Shown here: positions 17,053 through 26,900 of the stretch, piece by piece | Position numbering within the stretch: position 1 is the first letter of the stretch | Layout: every line of letters starts with the position of its first letter | NCBI GenBank assembly: GCA_964560875.1 | Contig: CAZLMW010000080.1 | Coordinates: 1 to 38,061 of the forward strand | From: CAZLMW01 sp964560875 | GTDB taxonomy: Bacteria > Myxococcota_A > UBA9042 | Direction of reading: 5' to 3' | DNA length: 38,061 bases | Notes under the pieces: model-generated | The model's database searches: none | Seen by the model: only the letters and a program-made list of their open reading frames with translations | What the model was told of the DNA's origin: nothing | Translations under genes and position numbers: made by a program

Positions 17053-18042
17053 GTGTTTTTCCCAAAACGTTCCGTTCTCGTCATGGGGCTGGTTTGCGCG
17101 GCCCTGATCCTTCCGGCAGGAGCGGATGCAGCCGGCGCGGCGTGGGTCGACGCGACCCTCGACAAGGCATTGGCGCGCGCGAAAGCTGAAAAGAAGCGCC
17201 TCATCGTCAAATTTGAGGCCGATTGGTGTGGACCCTGTCGCCGGCTCGGCAAGCTGCTCGAAGAGCCCGTGGGCGCCCAACTCACCAAGGGAATGCTCGG
17301 CGTGCGCGTCGACTTCGACGACGAAAAGAACCGCAAACACATCCAGAAGTACGTCGTGCTGGGATTGCCGACCGTCGTCGTGCTCGATGGCAACGGTACG
17401 CAGGTCGCCCGTATCATGGGGTACGACGATCGCGAGGCGTGGCTGGCCGAGGCCCGCGCAGGGATTACGGCGTCCGATCCGCTGCCCAAATTGCGCGCCG
17501 CCGCCAAGCAACGGCCGATGGATCCCGTGGCGTGTCTGCGGCTGGGAAAGGCGTTGCTCGTCCGTGGTGAGGCCAAGGAAGGCGTCGCTCTCATCGAACG
17601 AACCGGCTGGCTGGCGGCCGCGAGCAAGGGCGATTTACGCTCCCGAGAAGCTGCCGCTGAGGCCCTGTTTGTGCTCGGTCGCTACCATCATCGCGTCCGT
17701 CGGGACCCGCGAACTGCGCAACATGTTTGGCGGCAGCTCGCGCTGGGCCACGCCGCATCCGGATTCGCGGGGGGAGCCTGGTGGTGGTACGCGCGCTCTC
17801 AAAAGGAGCTCGGACGGCCGGATGTCGGTGTCGCCGCGCTTCGCTCACGGGCGCAAATGGAGCCGGGCAACCTGGGTGCGCTAAGGCAATGGGCGAGCTT
17901 TGTCAGCAAGCACGCGCTCAAATCCCACGCGCGCGAGGTGCTCGAGGCCCTCAAGGCTGCGCGGGGCGGAAAAACCGGCAAAGAGCTCGACAAGATCCAC
18001 GTCGCGGCGACCAAACTCCGCGCGCTGATCGCGGCAAAATAG
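17053..18042 (+). CDS. Exported thioredoxin-like protein with helical C-terminal region
   Basis: 329 residues from the GTG at 17053. A signal peptide of about 26 residues ends near GADA-AGAA. The thioredoxin fold covers about 30-140, with the active site ADWCGPCRR (Cys59 and Cys62) and the cis-Pro loop GLPTVVVLDGNG. The remaining 190 residues are Ala/Leu/Arg-rich helices, probably TPR-like (MDPVACLRLGKALLVRG; PDVGVAALRSRAQMEPGN). The CGPC site suggests reduction or exchange of disulfides in the periplasm, with the helical part holding partners. No DsbD-like partner is encoded nearby. It is divergent from the sensor kinase gene. Confidence 0.85.
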   Translation: MFFPKRSVLVMGLVCAALILPAGADAAGAAWVDATLDKALARAKAEKKRLIVKFEADWCGPCRRLGKLLEEPVGAQLTKGMLGVRVDFDDEKNRKHIQKYVVLGLPTVVVLDGNGTQVARIMGYDDREAWLAEARAGITASDPLPKLRAAAKQRPMDPVACLRLGKALLVRGEAKEGVALIERTGWLAAASKGDLRSREAAAEALFVLGRYHHRVRRDPRTAQHVWRQLALGHAASGFAGGAWWWYARSQKELGRPDVGVAALRSRAQMEPGNLGALRQWASFVSKHALKSHAREVLEALKAARGGKTGKELDKIHVAATKLRALIAAK

Positions 18043-18126
18043 CGGCCAGAGCGCCGATCAGGAATCGCACCAAACAACAATCATATACAGAGAAGCATCG
18101 CTGTTCGGTGCTCCCGTACGCGCCGA

Positions 18127-18705
18127 TCATTGCGACATGTAGTGGGCGACCAGGAATGCCGCAGGGGTCGATACGCCGGCCAACGCAAACCACTTGCCAC
18201 GGCCCGCGAGCCCCAACTTACCGCGCAGCATGAACAGCCCGGTGATCGCGAGCGTCAACAGCAAGATCGCGGTCGCGTCCGCGAACCACGTCCACGCACC
18301 CTTGATGTGGTTGAGGTGCAGGACGTTGAACTCAAAGAGCACCGGCCGCTTCTCGACCAGCTTGACCTGCGCTTCGCCCGTGGCTGGATTCACGCGGGCC
18401 TCGCCGCCGCCGTCGATGAACAGGACGAAACGGGTGACCCCCGCGATGTGACGGCCTTTTACGGTGTCGGGGTCCAGGGCGAGTCGCTGGATGGCCTGGG
18501 CCTGCATCGCGTCGACATCGCCGGTCAGGGGCTCGATCGTCGTGCGCGTGCTTTCAATTCGATAGGACGGGTTCCAGTCGTCGATGTGATTGACGGCGAC
18601 GCCGCTGATCGAATACGCGCACACCAATGCGGCGAGAAAATAGCCGATATCACGGTGCAATACCCGGACCCAGTGGCGCCAGGGCTTGCGGCGGCCTGCA
18701 CTCAT
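18127..18705 (-). CDS. PepSY-associated membrane protein
   Basis: 192 residues. It begins with the basic HWVRVLHRDIGYF segment and a membrane helix, typical of PepSY-associated TM proteins (small relatives of PiuB). The middle (about 45-130) is a soluble region resembling a PepSY-like fold, with strands GVTRFVLFIDGGGEARV and ATGEAQVKLVEKRP, then two further hydrophobic helices (about 142-160 and 170-190). His residues near the membrane ends (HRD, HLNHIKG) could bind metal or heme, but that is speculation. It follows the DUF4920 lipoprotein gene after 33 bp in the same direction, suggesting a joint role at the cell envelope. Confidence 0.8.
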   Translation of the reverse strand: MSAGRRKPWRHWVRVLHRDIGYFLAALVCAYSISGVAVNHIDDWNPSYRIESTRTTIEPLTGDVDAMQAQAIQRLALDPDTVKGRHIAGVTRFVLFIDGGGEARVNPATGEAQVKLVEKRPVLFEFNVLHLNHIKGAWTWFADATAILLLTLAITGLFMLRGKLGLAGRGKWFALAGVSTPAAFLVAHYMSQ

Positions 18706-18738
18706 TGAACCGATCGGGAACGTAGCTGGAGGACCGTG

Positions 18739-19389
18739 CTACTTGTTGTCGCGGATGACGGCGCCGACACCATCGAGACGGACGAGCGTGATCGCTTCGG
18801 TGACCGTCGTGGGGTCGAACTGCTCGCCCTTCTCCTCGGCTTCGTGCGCGAGAACGCGCTTGGTCTGCTCAAGGTTGAGCGGGATCTTGCGAACAACGCC
18901 CTCGGCGACCGCGTATTTTCCCTTGGCCGACATCGGAAACACCATCACGCCGTCGCGCACCTTGAAACGCAGCGACTCACCGGGCTTTTCGCCGGCCATG
19001 TTGAACCAGCAGCCGCGCATCGGGCACACGTCGGCGACCAAGCCCTCGACGCGCACGCGCTTGCCGACAAACTCGTCGACGCGTGACTTCAGGTCGCCGA
19101 TATTTACCGATTCGGGGGCGGTAACGCCGGCTCCATAGACCTTTCCGCTGAGCTCGGCGGCTTTCTTGGGCGCCTTCTCGGCGGCGGGTGCACCGGCCTT
19201 GGCGGTCTTCATGTCGTTAGCGACGGGCGCTTTTTCCGGGTTGGCCATCACCTTCTGAACGGCCGGTTCGTGGTGCGCCGCGGCGGCTGGTTTCTTGGCC
19301 TCGTCGCACGCAGACAAGGCGAGCGTTGCGCCAATAGCGACGGTGCCCATTCGGAAAACAGGTGTGATGTTCAACAGTTGCATGAGCAT
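18739..19389 (-). CDS. DUF4920 lipoprotein
   Basis: 216 residues from the ATG at 19389, which has GGAG eight bases upstream. The signal peptide ends in LALSAC, a lipobox. An Ala/Lys/Pro-rich linker (about 25-80) leads to a domain with the DUF4920 pattern: GKRVRVEGLVADVCPMRGCWFNM, a Cys-x4-Cys-Trp motif, then GVMVFPMSAKGKYAVAEGVV. The fold is probably OB-like, and the Cys pair may bind metal or form a disulfide; the family has no established function. The PepSY-type membrane gene follows in the same transcript. Confidence 0.8.
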   Translation of the reverse strand: MLMQLLNITPVFRMGTVAIGATLALSACDEAKKPAAAAHHEPAVQKVMANPEKAPVANDMKTAKAGAPAAEKAPKKAAELSGKVYGAGVTAPESVNIGDLKSRVDEFVGKRVRVEGLVADVCPMRGCWFNMAGEKPGESLRFKVRDGVMVFPMSAKGKYAVAEGVVRKIPLNLEQTKRVLAHEAEEKGEQFDPTTVTEAITLVRLDGVGAVIRDNK

Positions 19390-19512
19390 GGCGGAGCTCC
19401 GTCCGGGCCGAGGGTGGCGAAGGCGGCGAAACCTAGCACCAAATCGACTCCGGGCCCACATCCATTTGCGCCGGCCGGGGCTGCAACGGCCGGTTTGAAG
19501 CGATGCTTTGGT

Positions 19513-20727
19513 CTATTTGGGCACGTTCTTACGCTTGAGCGTCACGAGCTTGCTGATCGAGAGGCTGCCGTCGAGCAACCCCATCACCGACGCCGAGCTG
19601 TCGTCGAGCACGTGGTGGCGCGCGAAGGCGAGCGCGTAGGTGTCGATGATCGGAAAGCCGACCTTGTCGGGCAACTTGTCGCATTTGCCCATCGCGAACG
19701 CCTGGTGACAGCCGCCCTTGATGTCGATCCAGGTGAGCGGAACGTGGCCGGCCTTGTCGAACACCTGCTGCGGATCGTCCTTGTCGATCGAGCCGCTCAT
19801 TTGCAGCTGCGGCACCTTGGCCTGGGCGTGGCCGGTGTCACCAAACCAGGGATCGAAGCCGCCCGCGCCCGCCATCGGGATGCCACAGACGATTCGCTTG
19901 TCATGCGCGCCCTTTTCGTACCCATCGAGCATCGCCTTGGTGCACTTTTTCAGCCCCCCGGATTTGCACTTGGCGTCGATGCGGCTGCGGTCGAACTTCG
20001 CGCCGGACGCCGCCCAGGTCGTGACGCCGCCGCGCGAATGGCCGGTCATCGCGACCTTCTTCGTGTCGACTTTGCCGGCGAGCGGATCGGTTGCGGGCAG
20101 CTTTTCGAGCGCGTCGATGCTGGCGGAGATGTCGAGGGGGCGAGCGAGTCTCAGCCACGCCGGCGATCCCTGGCCCACGTCCGAGAGCGTGTCGGTGACG
20201 TGGTCTGGCGCGGCGACAACCCAGCCGTACGAGGCGAAAAAGTGGTGAATCGTCGCGGTCGATGCCCCAAATCCATTGGCGCCATGTGACGTGACGAGCA
20301 GCGGATAAGTGGTGCCGTCGGGCGCGGCGAGGTTGGCGTCCTTGATGACGGTCTCGCCCTCAAACGCCTTGAAGATGCTGACCGGCCAGGTTCCGAAATA
20401 CGTCGGCTCTTCGCCCTTCTTGTCGTCTGTCGGGTACCAGATGTTGATGGTCAGCTTGCGCTCGGGGATGTCGCCGTGGCTCGCCGTGTAGGTGTGCTCG
20501 ATGGTGCGAAAACCGATGTTGTGAGGGCCGAGTTTGGTGCTCGGAGGAGAGACTTTCGAATCCTCGGATGCCCCATCGACGCCCCCAGCGTCCGAGGCAT
20601 TGTTGCCGCCGTCAGTTGTGTTTTCTGTTGTGTTTTCGGCCGGGGTCTCGGCGTCCTCTCCGCCGCACGCGAGGGTCATCGTGGACAGTGCGAGACACGC
20701 TGCCCAGGTCGTCAAACGGTGTTTCAT
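19513..20727 (-). CDS. Alpha/beta-hydrolase lipoprotein (PAF-acetylhydrolase/chlorophyllase-like)
   Basis: 404 residues. The signal peptide ends in MTLAC (lipobox Cys about 21), followed by a Thr/Asn/Asp-rich spacer of about 45 residues. The hydrolase domain has an oxyanion-side loop PLLVTSHGANGFGAST and the nucleophile elbow MTGHSRGGVTTW with Ser at about 231. KGGCHQAFAMG near the C-terminus probably carries the catalytic His. The layout suits the dienelactone hydrolase, PAF-acetylhydrolase and chlorophyllase group. It is likely an ester hydrolase anchored in the outer membrane; the substrate is unknown. Its ATG overlaps the stop of the UbiB-like gene (ATGA), so translation of the two is probably coupled. 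Confidence 0.82.
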   Translation of the reverse strand: MKHRLTTWAACLALSTMTLACGGEDAETPAENTTENTTDGGNNASDAGGVDGASEDSKVSPPSTKLGPHNIGFRTIEHTYTASHGDIPERKLTINIWYPTDDKKGEEPTYFGTWPVSIFKAFEGETVIKDANLAAPDGTTYPLLVTSHGANGFGASTATIHHFFASYGWVVAAPDHVTDTLSDVGQGSPAWLRLARPLDISASIDALEKLPATDPLAGKVDTKKVAMTGHSRGGVTTWAASGAKFDRSRIDAKCKSGGLKKCTKAMLDGYEKGAHDKRIVCGIPMAGAGGFDPWFGDTGHAQAKVPQLQMSGSIDKDDPQQVFDKAGHVPLTWIDIKGGCHQAFAMGKCDKLPDKVGFPIIDTYALAFARHHVLDDSSASVMGLLDGSLSISKLVTLKRKNVPK

Positions 20728-22163
20728 GGCGTCGGGAGATCTGTCGCCTGGGGATTGGGCGTGTGGGGATTGGGCGTGTGGGAATCGGGCGGCTGGGTGC
20801 CGTCTGGTCCAAGCGCGGCTGCTTCGGCGTCGATCGCGGCCATCAGCGCCGGGAAATCGGCCTCGGCCTGCAGGGTCGACAGGATCGAGTTCAGACCGAA
20901 ATTGATGCGGTGCAAAAAGACCACGCCAGGCTGTTTGGTGTCGAAGATGCCGACCTTGAGAAGTCGCTTACCGATCTCGACCTTCACGGTCATCGTCATC
21001 TTGGCGAGGCGCTCGGTGAAGCCCTTGTCGTAGCGATACGGCTGGGGCGAAACGGCCGGTTCGAATGACAGGTACATGTAGTCTTCGAGCAGCTGCCATA
21101 GCTCGTCGTCGAGCTCTCGTGGGATGCCGTAGGAGCCGGACAGCGCGTCTCGGAAAGGCTCGCCTCGCACGCCGGTCACCGCCATTTTCCGAACGCGCGC
21201 GATGGCCGCGAGGATTTCCGGATCGAAGCGCTGAACGCAGCCGAAGTCGAGAAACGCCACCCGCCCATCGGGCAAGAACAGGTAGTTGCCGGGGTGCGGA
21301 TCGGCGTTGAACATCCCGAACACGTACAGCGAGCGGAAGACGAAACGGAAGATCGTGAGCCCGTAGCGGTTTTTCTCCTCATCGGAGCTCGACGCCAGCA
21401 TGTCGTGCCAGCTCATGCCCGCGACCCATTCGGTGACCAGGACGTGGCGGCCGCATAGATCTTCGACGACGCGCGGAATGAGGACCTCCGGATCGTCGGA
21501 CCACGACTCGGCGAACGCGTGTTGATTGTCGCGTTCGACGGTGTAATCGCATTCTTCGTGCAGCCGCGCCGTGAGGTCGTTGATCGATTGTTCGACGTCG
21601 AACCGGGGCAGGGCGGTGGCCAGCGCCGAGACAACCGTGTCGATGTTGCGCATGTCCGAGCGGATCGCGTCGGCGATGCCCGGGTATTGGACCTTCACGG
21701 CGACGTCGACGCCATCGTGGGTTGTCGCGCGGTACACCTGTCCGATGGACGCCGCGGCGATCGGGTTACGATCGAACGACGCGAAGACGGTGTCCGGTGG
21801 TCCGCCGAGCTCTTCGGTGACGAGCTCCTCGATCGACTCCCAGAGCATCGGCCGGGTCCGGGTCTGCAGCTCTCGGAGGGTCTCGCGGTAGATGTGGCGG
21901 TGTTGGGGTGGCACGAAATCGTCGATGTAGCTGAGCATCTGCCCGAGCTTCATCGGCAGGCCTTTCATCTCTCCGAGCGAGCGCGTCAACGTCTTGGCCG
22001 CGCGACGGTGCAACGCCCGGGCAGCTTCATCTTTGGCGGCTGTGGCTGCGAATCGGCCGGCGGCTGACGCGGCATCTCCAGCGAGTCGGGCGGCCATGCC
22101 ACCGAGCATCGCGACGCGCGCGAACCGGCCGCTGCGAATGCGTGGCTGAAGGCGCTCGGTCAT
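20724..22163 (-). CDS. ABC1/UbiB-family atypical protein kinase
   Basis: 479 residues. The family's signature is complete: the KxGQ motif (MKLGQMLSYID, K72 to Q75), the Ala-rich loop AAASIGQVYRA in place of a glycine loop, Lys157 in VAVKVQYPG, the catalytic segment FNADPHPGNYLF and the metal site FLDFGCVQ. UbiB/ABC1 members act as ATPases in isoprenoid-quinone synthesis or lipid handling; which role applies here is not evident. The ATG at 22163 is chosen because the residues upstream are unlike the family. The last 20 residues (HTPNPHTPNP-rich) are encoded by a 15-bp tandem repeat. The hydrolase gene overlaps by four bases. Confidence 0.9.
   Translation of the reverse strand: MTERLQPRIRSGRFARVAMLGGMAARLAGDAASAAGRFAATAAKDEAARALHRRAAKTLTRSLGEMKGLPMKLGQMLSYIDDFVPPQHRHIYRETLRELQTRTRPMLWESIEELVTEELGGPPDTVFASFDRNPIAAASIGQVYRATTHDGVDVAVKVQYPGIADAIRSDMRNIDTVVSALATALPRFDVEQSINDLTARLHEECDYTVERDNQHAFAESWSDDPEVLIPRVVEDLCGRHVLVTEWVAGMSWHDMLASSSDEEKNRYGLTIFRFVFRSLYVFGMFNADPHPGNYLFLPDGRVAFLDFGCVQRFDPEILAAIARVRKMAVTGVRGEPFRDALSGSYGIPRELDDELWQLLEDYMYLSFEPAVSPQPYRYDKGFTERLAKMTMTVKVEIGKRLLKVGIFDTKQPGVVFLHRINFGLNSILSTLQAEADFPALMAAIDAEAAALGPDGTQPPDSHTPNPHTPNPQATDLPTP
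20746..20790. repeat. 15-bp tandem repeat (three units) at the 3' end of the UbiB-like gene
   Basis: Three units of the form GTGTGGGGATTGGGC. They encode repeated His-Thr-Pro-Asn-Pro just before the stop codon of the minus-strand gene. Confidence 0.85.
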
Positions 22164-22230
22164 CCTTGCAGCGTATCGGACAAGACGGCAACCTGCACCC
22201 GTTTCCACCACGGATCGCGACGAGGAACGC

Positions 22231-23217
22231 ATGAATGTGCTCGTAACTGGCGGCGCTGGCTACATCGGATCGCACGCGACCAAGCGGCTCTGCGACGGGG
22301 GCGCCCGCGTCGTGGTCGTCGATGATTTGAGCCGCGGGCATCGGTCGGCCGTGCACAAGGCCGCAACGCTGATTGTCGCCGATGTTCGCGACACGGAGAC
22401 GCTGACGGCGACGATGCGGGACCACAGCATCGATGCGGTGATGCATTTTGCGGCGCTCAGCCTGGTCGGGGAATCGGTCGAGCAACCCGCGCTCTACTGG
22501 CATGTGAACGTGGGCGGCAGCGCGAGCGTGCTCCAGGCGATGGCCGCTGCGGACGTGCACCAAATCGTCTTTTCGTCCTCGTGCTCGGTCTACGGTGAGC
22601 CGTCCGATGTGCCGATTCTCGAAGGCTGCCCCCGCGCACCGGTCAGCCCCTACGGCCGCACCAAGGCCGCGGTTGAAGACATGCTCATCGACGCCGGCAA
22701 CGCGCGGCCCGACTTCTCGTGGACGGCCCTGCGGTACTTCAATGTTGCCGGGTGCGATAGCGACGGCGTGCTCGGCGAAGACCACATTCCGGAGACGCAT
22801 CTCATCCCCATCGTCTTGCAGGCAGCGGTCGGCGAACGCGACGGCGTCAGCATTTTCGGCTGCGATTACCCGACATTCGATGGGACCTGTGTCCGCGACT
22901 ACGTGCACGTGGACGACCTCGTGGACGCGCATGTGGCCGCGCTTGCCAACGCCCACGACGGCGACGCCAGGGCGCTCAACCTCGGCATCGGCAGCGGGTT
23001 CTCGGTGCGGCAGGTGATCGAGGCGGTCAAGCGCGTAACGGGGGCGGAATTTCCGGTGCGGCAAGCCGCTCGACGGCCCGGAGACCCGCCGGAGCTCTAC
23101 GCATCTTCGCAGCTGGCGTACGAGCAATTGGGATGGCGGCCGCGGTACACGAGCATCGACGCCATCGTGCAGACCGCCTGGGACTGGAAGCGCAACGTCG
23201 GCAGCTACAGCGATTGA
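22231..23217 (+). CDS. galE: UDP-glucose 4-epimerase
   Basis: A 328-residue short-chain dehydrogenase of usual GalE length that interconverts UDP-glucose and UDP-galactose with bound NAD+. The NAD-binding motif is TGGAGYIGSH (6-15), the Asp pair VVDDLSRGH follows, and the catalytic triad is the Ser of FSSSCSVYG and Tyr141/Lys145 in YGRTK. RYFNVAGCDSDG and CVRDYVHVDDLVDAH are family hallmarks. GAGGA precedes the ATG by five bases. It supplies sugar nucleotides for surface polysaccharide. It is divergent from the UbiB-like gene, with 67 bp between the starts, and convergent with the peroxiredoxin-like gene. Confidence 0.95.
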   Translation: MNVLVTGGAGYIGSHATKRLCDGGARVVVVDDLSRGHRSAVHKAATLIVADVRDTETLTATMRDHSIDAVMHFAALSLVGESVEQPALYWHVNVGGSASVLQAMAAADVHQIVFSSSCSVYGEPSDVPILEGCPRAPVSPYGRTKAAVEDMLIDAGNARPDFSWTALRYFNVAGCDSDGVLGEDHIPETHLIPIVLQAAVGERDGVSIFGCDYPTFDGTCVRDYVHVDDLVDAHVAALANAHDGDARALNLGIGSGFSVRQVIEAVKRVTGAEFPVRQAARRPGDPPELYASSQLAYEQLGWRPRYTSIDAIVQTAWDWKRNVGSYSD

Positions 23218-23235
23218 CGCGCCACGCGGAACTGA

Positions 23236-23853
23236 TCAGCCGCCCAGTTTATCGAGCTCGGCGAGGATTTGTTCGACCTTGGGGCGCTTTCGATAGTCGT
23301 CTGTGATGGCGCGAAACACGATTTTGCCACCCTTCGCGAGGATGAAGAGCGCGGGCCAGCCGGTCTCGTTGCCGGGGTCGTAGACGCCGTAGGACTTGGT
23401 CGCTGTGCGGTCTGGGTCGCTGAGAAGATCGAACGTCAGCTTGTTGAGCTTGGCGAAGTTTTGGACCGTTGCGAGGTCGTCGACAGTCACTGCGACGAGG
23501 TTGGCGTGGCGTTTTTGGATCTCAGCGAGGTTGGTCTGCAGCTCTCCGAGCTGGCGGCGGCAGTGGCCTCACCAGTGGCCGCGATAGAACAGCACGACGG
23601 TTGGTCCGGCCTTGACCACGTCGCCCAGCGAAACGCGCTTTCCGGTGCTCGAATCGAGGGTGAAGAAGGGCGCGTCGACGCCGACTTTGAGCGCGGTGCC
23701 CCGGATGCCGACCGGCTCGGTTTTTCGCAGCGGTTCGGGCGGATAGCCAAACATGCTGTAGAGCGTGCCGCACCCGACCGTGAAACAGACCGTGGCGGCG
23801 ACGGCGATGATGGACAGCGCTCCGACGAGGCGTTTGCGAGTTGTATCGAGCAT
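23236..23853 (-). CDS. Peroxiredoxin-like selenolipoprotein (in-frame UGA read as Sec)
   Basis: Reading through one UGA gives 205 residues. The N-terminus is a signal peptide with lipobox FTVGC. The AhpC/TSA fold follows: VGVDAPFFTLDSSTGKRVSL, then VVLFYRGHW, then UGA (residue 95), then GHCRRQLGELQ, VAVTVDDLA, LLSDPDRT and WPALFILAKGGKIVF. In this family RGHW is followed by the peroxidatic Cys and xxC, so the UGA replaces that Cys and gives a UGHC redox motif. Frame and homology are continuous across the UGA. A hairpin with a G in the first two loop bases lies 20 nt downstream, as expected of a bSECIS. The protein should reduce peroxides at the outer membrane or in the periplasm. A plain nonsense mutation or sequencing error is the main alternative. 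Confidence 0.8.
23539..23553 (-). promoter_or_regulatory. Candidate bSECIS hairpin
   Basis: On the minus strand: CAGCT, loop CGGAG, AGCTG. The perfect five-pair stem starts 15 nt after the UGA at 23571-23569, and the loop starts 20 nt after it. A lower CTG/CAG stem can form outside it with a one-sided bulge. Bacterial SECIS elements are known to place a small loop with an early G about 16-37 nt after UGA. Confidence 0.55.
23569..23571 (-). other. In-frame UGA, predicted selenocysteine codon
   Basis: TGA on the minus strand, codon 95 of the peroxiredoxin-like gene, between the codons for FYRGHW and GHCRRQL. Confidence 0.75.
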
Positions 23854-23917
23854 GGATGGGCGGCCGGGTGAAGGAGCGGAGTCGGACGCGAGTGTAGGGC
23901 GTGGGAACCGATTCGCG

Positions 23918-26900
23918 CTACATGCACTTGCCGCCTTTGCACTTGCCGTTGGGGCACGGCAGGCCGTCGGGCGCGTTGCTCGGGTTGCAGCCGTTCTTGC
24001 TGCACGCGTACATCTTGCACAGCGCGGGTGTGCCGCAGGTCATGTGCGCGAAGGCCAGTGTGCATTGGCCGGATGCGGGATCGCAGCGATCGACGGTGCA
24101 TTGTTGGCCGTCAGCGCACTGCTTGTTTTTGCCGCCGACGCACGTGCCGCCGCTGCATTTCGCGCTCTGCAAGCACGCGTCCCCGTCGTTGCACGCTCCG
24201 CCGGCGCCCGCTGCGACTGCCTTGCAACCTGTCTTCGGGTCGCAGCTGTGGTTGGTGCAGGTCGTGTTGTCGACGCAAGTCCGTACCGATTCGACGACGC
24301 ATTTACCTGCGGCCGAGCAGCTCGTGTGCAGCCAAGGGGTCATCGATTGCACGACGGCGGCGCCGGCTGAAAGGAGCAAGATGACCGCGCCGCCCGGATC
24401 GGTGGTCAATGATGCTGGGGTGCCGCTAGTGAACGGCGGCTTGAAGTCCTGGGCGATGAGCAGGTTCGTGCCCGCCTCGACCCGGTACAAGGTCACTGGG
24501 GCTTTCTTGCCGGTCAGGGCCGTTATGACCGAGCCGTCGCGCAGGCCGAGGATCGGCATCGGGTGGGGGCCCTGCTGGTCGACGTCGAGCTTCTTGGTCC
24601 ACAGCGCCTTGGCGTTGTCTGCCCCGATTCGGCGCAGGTGGAAGGTGTGTTTTGAGGACAGGGAGTCGTCGTCGCTGATGATCACAAGCGCGTCGCCGTT
24701 CGGTGCGGCTGCGAGGCCCTGGATCAGCTTGCGGCGACTGCCTTGGATGCCTTCGTCCTTGTACAGCCAACTGCCCAACTTCGCTGCGCTGTCCACGATG
24801 CGGATCCAGGCGCTGGTCGGCTCACTGTCCCCCGCGACATGACGATGGACGCCCACAAAGAAGCCAGCCTGTGGGTTGGCAGCGATCGCATACGCAGAGA
24901 GATCGCTGAGCTTGCCGCCATCCCAGGTCACCTTCGACTCGTTGAGCTTGTTGAAGGACATGTCCTTGGCGAATTCCGGGGCGCTGGCCACGACGATTTG
25001 CACCACCTTCTTGGTGCCGCTCTTGGCCGTGCTGATCGCGGCGATCCTGCCGCCGTTGACCGCGGCGTCGCGCCGGGACTCGGCCGTCTTGAAGTGCGTC
25101 GTCTGGGCGAACGGCAGCGGGTTCATGCCGGCTGGGATCTGCGCGGGCTTGCCGCTGTCCAGCTCGCCGAATGTCACTTCGGGGCCGTCTTCTTTGACCG
25201 AGATCGTCTGGACGAAGCCTCCCATCCGCGCGGTCCAGACAGCGCGCCCGTCGCCTGCACCGTCATCCTGGCCGCCGACAGCAGCGGGGTGTAGTCGTGT
25301 GAGTGTGCCCTTTGTGCTTCGCGTCGCGACAACCAGGCCGCCTTCAAAATCGGTCGCGACAGCGCCGCCCCACTGGATCGGCTTGCCCAGGTTGCGCCCG
25401 TTGATCTTCAAGCCGCCGGTCTTGCACTTGCCGCCGACGCACTGGCCTTCGATCGTGCACTCGGAGCCGTCGTTGCAGCGCCCGGTGTGCGGTGGATTCA
25501 GGCAGCCTTTGCTCGCGTCGCAGACGTCGTTGGTGCAGGGGTTGGTGTCGTCGCACTTTGTCGGGCTCGCGCCGATGCACGCGCCGAGTTGGGCGCAGGT
25601 GGTCGCGCCGTAGGGGCCGAAGCGGGCCGTGGTGATGGAGAACTGGCCGTCTTTGATCTCGCGCGCCCCGCTCAGGAGCACGTGACCGCTGGACTGAACG
25701 TCGACGTCGAAGACGCCTTCCGCGACCTTCGAATCGGTCATGTCGTCCCAGCGCGCCTCGCCGCTGTCGATGTCGAACGCGCCGACATAGGTGCCGGAAA
25801 AGGTCGCCGGAGCGAACAAACGGGTCACGGTGCCGCCGACGATCACGACGCGCTTGGTCTGCATCACGACTCGGGCAACTGCCCCACCGGTCATCGTTCC
25901 CAGGACGCGCGACCAGGCGATGCGGCCGCTTTCATCGACGCGCAGCACGTGGCCGTTGGTGATCAGCTCGTTGTGCGACGACTCGCCGCCGAGGACGAAA
26001 CCCTTGTCGACGGCGACGAGGCTGTTGCAGGACTCCGCATGCGCGAAGTCGAGCCGGCGTTCGAGCAAGGGTTTGCCGGCGCTGGAGAGGGTGGCGAGCC
26101 ACATGTCGCTGTGACCATGGCCCGACCAGACGACCCGTCCGCACGCCGCGTAGCTCGCTCCGTTCTTCGTATAGACCGTGCCGCCGTTGAACTCGGCCTG
26201 GGCGCCGCGCCGAATGACCACGGGGGCGGTCGGTTTTCCGGTCGCCGAGATGCCGACTGTCATCGCCTCGGAGAACGAGTTCGTGAACTGGATCGCGCCG
26301 AAAATCCGGACGCCGCCACCGGGCATCTCGACAGCGTCTTTCGGCACGGTTCCGGCATCTCCCACGGGCTTGTCGAAGACGGGCTTGAGCTTGCCCGAGT
26401 CGTCCAGCGCGATGACACGTGCGCGGTCGTTGGATGCGAACTTGCCCGAGATGCCGAACGTCTGACCGACGGCGTAGACCACGTTGCCGGACGGAACGAG
26501 CCGCACCGGATTGGTCATCGCGCCGCCGAGCTGGAGCTTCTGCAGGGATTGGCCGCCTGCGTTGTGCTGTTCGATATGGCTGATCTGCACGGGGTATTTG
26601 TCGAGTCGAAACGACGTCTGCCAGGTGAGGAACTTGCCGCCCGACCGGCCGGCGATGGCGGATTTGAGCCCAAGCACGGCCTTGCCCGCGACGGGCGTGA
26701 GTGTCCGGAATACGCTGGGCGCGCTGACGCACTTGCCCGATTTGCAGGCGTCGACCGTGGTGCAGTCTTTGCCGTCGTCGCACACCTTGCCATCGGCGTT
26801 GGCGTTGACGCAGCCGGTCTTGGCGTTGCACGAGTCGTTGGTGCACGGGTTCTTGTCGTCGCAGGTCTTCTTTTTGCCCGGAATGCAGACGCCCTTGTCA

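Noticed and set aside
15639..17627. Longer sensor kinase starting at 17627
   Set aside because: The extra residues are antisense to the thioredoxin-like gene. The ATG at 16973 has a good ribosome site.
23236..23490. C-terminal half of the peroxiredoxin-like gene as an independent small protein or pseudogene fragment
   Set aside because: It lacks a start signal and completes, in the same frame, the fold begun upstream of the UGA.
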